Shown here one piece after another: positions 63,748 to 64,000 of a stretch of DNA of 64,000 nucleotides. The first letter of the stretch is position 1; each line of letters begins with the position of its first letter. This stretch comes from Ceratocystis colombiana (Eukaryota > Ascomycota > Sordariomycetes > Microascales > Ceratocystidaceae): the NCBI GenBank assembly GCA_026419805.1, contig JAOSLS010000035.1:62001-126000 (forward strand), written 5' to 3'. The notes under the pieces were generated by a model that saw nothing but the letters and a program-made list of their open reading frames with translations, ran no database searches and was not told the DNA's origin. The translations under genes and the position numbers were made by a program.

Positions 63748-64000
63748 CTAGACTGGAACAAGACGACCGCCCTTGACCTCTGGGACGTTTTCCGCGTACC
63801 TCTCAACCTTGGCAGCTTCGCGGTAGTCTTTAAGATTACGCTTTCTGTTTTCTGGAGAGTTTATAGCCCCGACAGCGCCCTTCATGCAAGCGTCGCCAAC
63901 ACTATTATAGTACCAAATTCGCTTCTTGCTCAAGATGTCAATTTCGAAAAAGTAATCATTCTCAGTCTGACCGTCGTACGTTACACGATTAGTAGAGCCA
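63748..64000 (-). CDS. Small secreted cupredoxin-like protein, 3' part only (start beyond window)
   Basis: C-terminal 83 codons of a near copy of the 55.9-kb gene: NDYFFEIDILSKKRIWYYNS, DACMKGAVGAINSPENRKRN, ENVPEVKGGRLVPV to the stop. Only a few residues differ (for example ENDYFFE for ENEYYFE, LKDY for LEGY). The same copper-ligand losses are visible (YYN, DAC, GAV). The frame is open to the window edge. Confidence 0.85.
   Translation of the reverse strand, partial: GSTNRVTYDGQTENDYFFEIDILSKKRIWYYNSVGDACMKGAVGAINSPENRKRNLKDYREAAKVERYAENVPEVKGGRLVPV

Larger units (their letters stand above)
62110..64000. repeat. Second segmental duplication, unit B (runs off window)
   Basis: Counterpart of 53820-56360: F repeat, spacer with CGATACTAAGCC and GTCACACATGCC, orphan stub (63250), the conserved stretch 63400-63745 (matching 55510-55856), then the cupredoxin gene. 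Confidence 0.75.

Noticed and set aside
1..64000. Biosynthetic gene cluster, CRISPR array or bacterial-type operon
   Set aside because: No backbone synthase, no spaced repeats of CRISPR type, and spliced eukaryotic genes throughout.
1..64000. Strong repeat-induced point mutation (RIP)
   Set aside because: Transposon relics carry stops and indels but are not obviously AT-saturated; a RIP index would be needed to decide.

Overview
The window is fungal nuclear DNA from a filamentous ascomycete (Pezizomycotina, most likely Sordariomycetes and perhaps Hypocreales; inferred from the Rad51 sequence, short 65-107 bp introns with GT...AG ends, and the families of transposons and secreted proteins). 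It has two compartments with a sharp border near 7.4 kb.

Region 1 (1-7.35 kb) is ordinary housekeeping DNA: the 3' part of rad51 (homologous recombination), a complete three-exon nup120/Nup160-type nucleoporin (1169 aa), and a complete three-exon vps26 (retromer, 324 aa) on the opposite strand, convergent with the nucleoporin gene.

Region 2 (7.4-64 kb) is gene-poor and transposon-rich. Its genes belong to a few accessory families. (a) Seven small secreted cupredoxin-fold proteins are all on the minus strand (9.1, 13.5, 16.9, 19.4, 33.3, 55.9 and 63.7 kb, the last cut by the window end). They keep the fold and its two cysteines but have lost most or all copper ligands; several carry a dibasic site before the domain and a TATA box 130-150 bp before the start. 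Two orphan 5' stubs of the family lie at 55.3 and 63.3 kb. (b) A short secreted heme-thiolate peroxygenase (28.5-29.4 kb, minus, three exons) has its PCP and EHD motifs intact. (c) A family I do not recognise forms a divergent pair of distant paralogues about 2.3 kb apart. The whole pair is duplicated (42.96-46.92 and 49.12-52.93 kb), and each copy has lost the tail of a different partner. (d) One FAR1-type DNA-binding ORF, derived from a Mutator-like element, lacks the transposase domain.

The rest is a graveyard of mobile elements: pogo/Fot1-like transposase pseudogenes with C-terminal zinc knuckles (11.9-13.2, 47.0, 47.8, 59.2-60.4 kb); internally deleted Mutator-like elements with long terminal inverted repeats (15.2, 18.3, 48.1 kb); Ty1/copia remnants (22.3-25.2, 39.0-40.2, 40.4-41.5 kb); LINE reverse-transcriptase fragments (16.1, 41.8-42.6 kb); solo LTRs, three of them with perfect 5-bp target duplications; and a four-deep nest of insertions at 54.3-54.87 kb. 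A second segmental duplication (about 53.8-56.4 and 62.1-64.0 kb) carries a cupredoxin gene and its orphan stub. The pattern fits a fast-evolving, repeat-rich compartment in which secreted-protein families expand by duplication; a role in host or environmental interaction is inference only.
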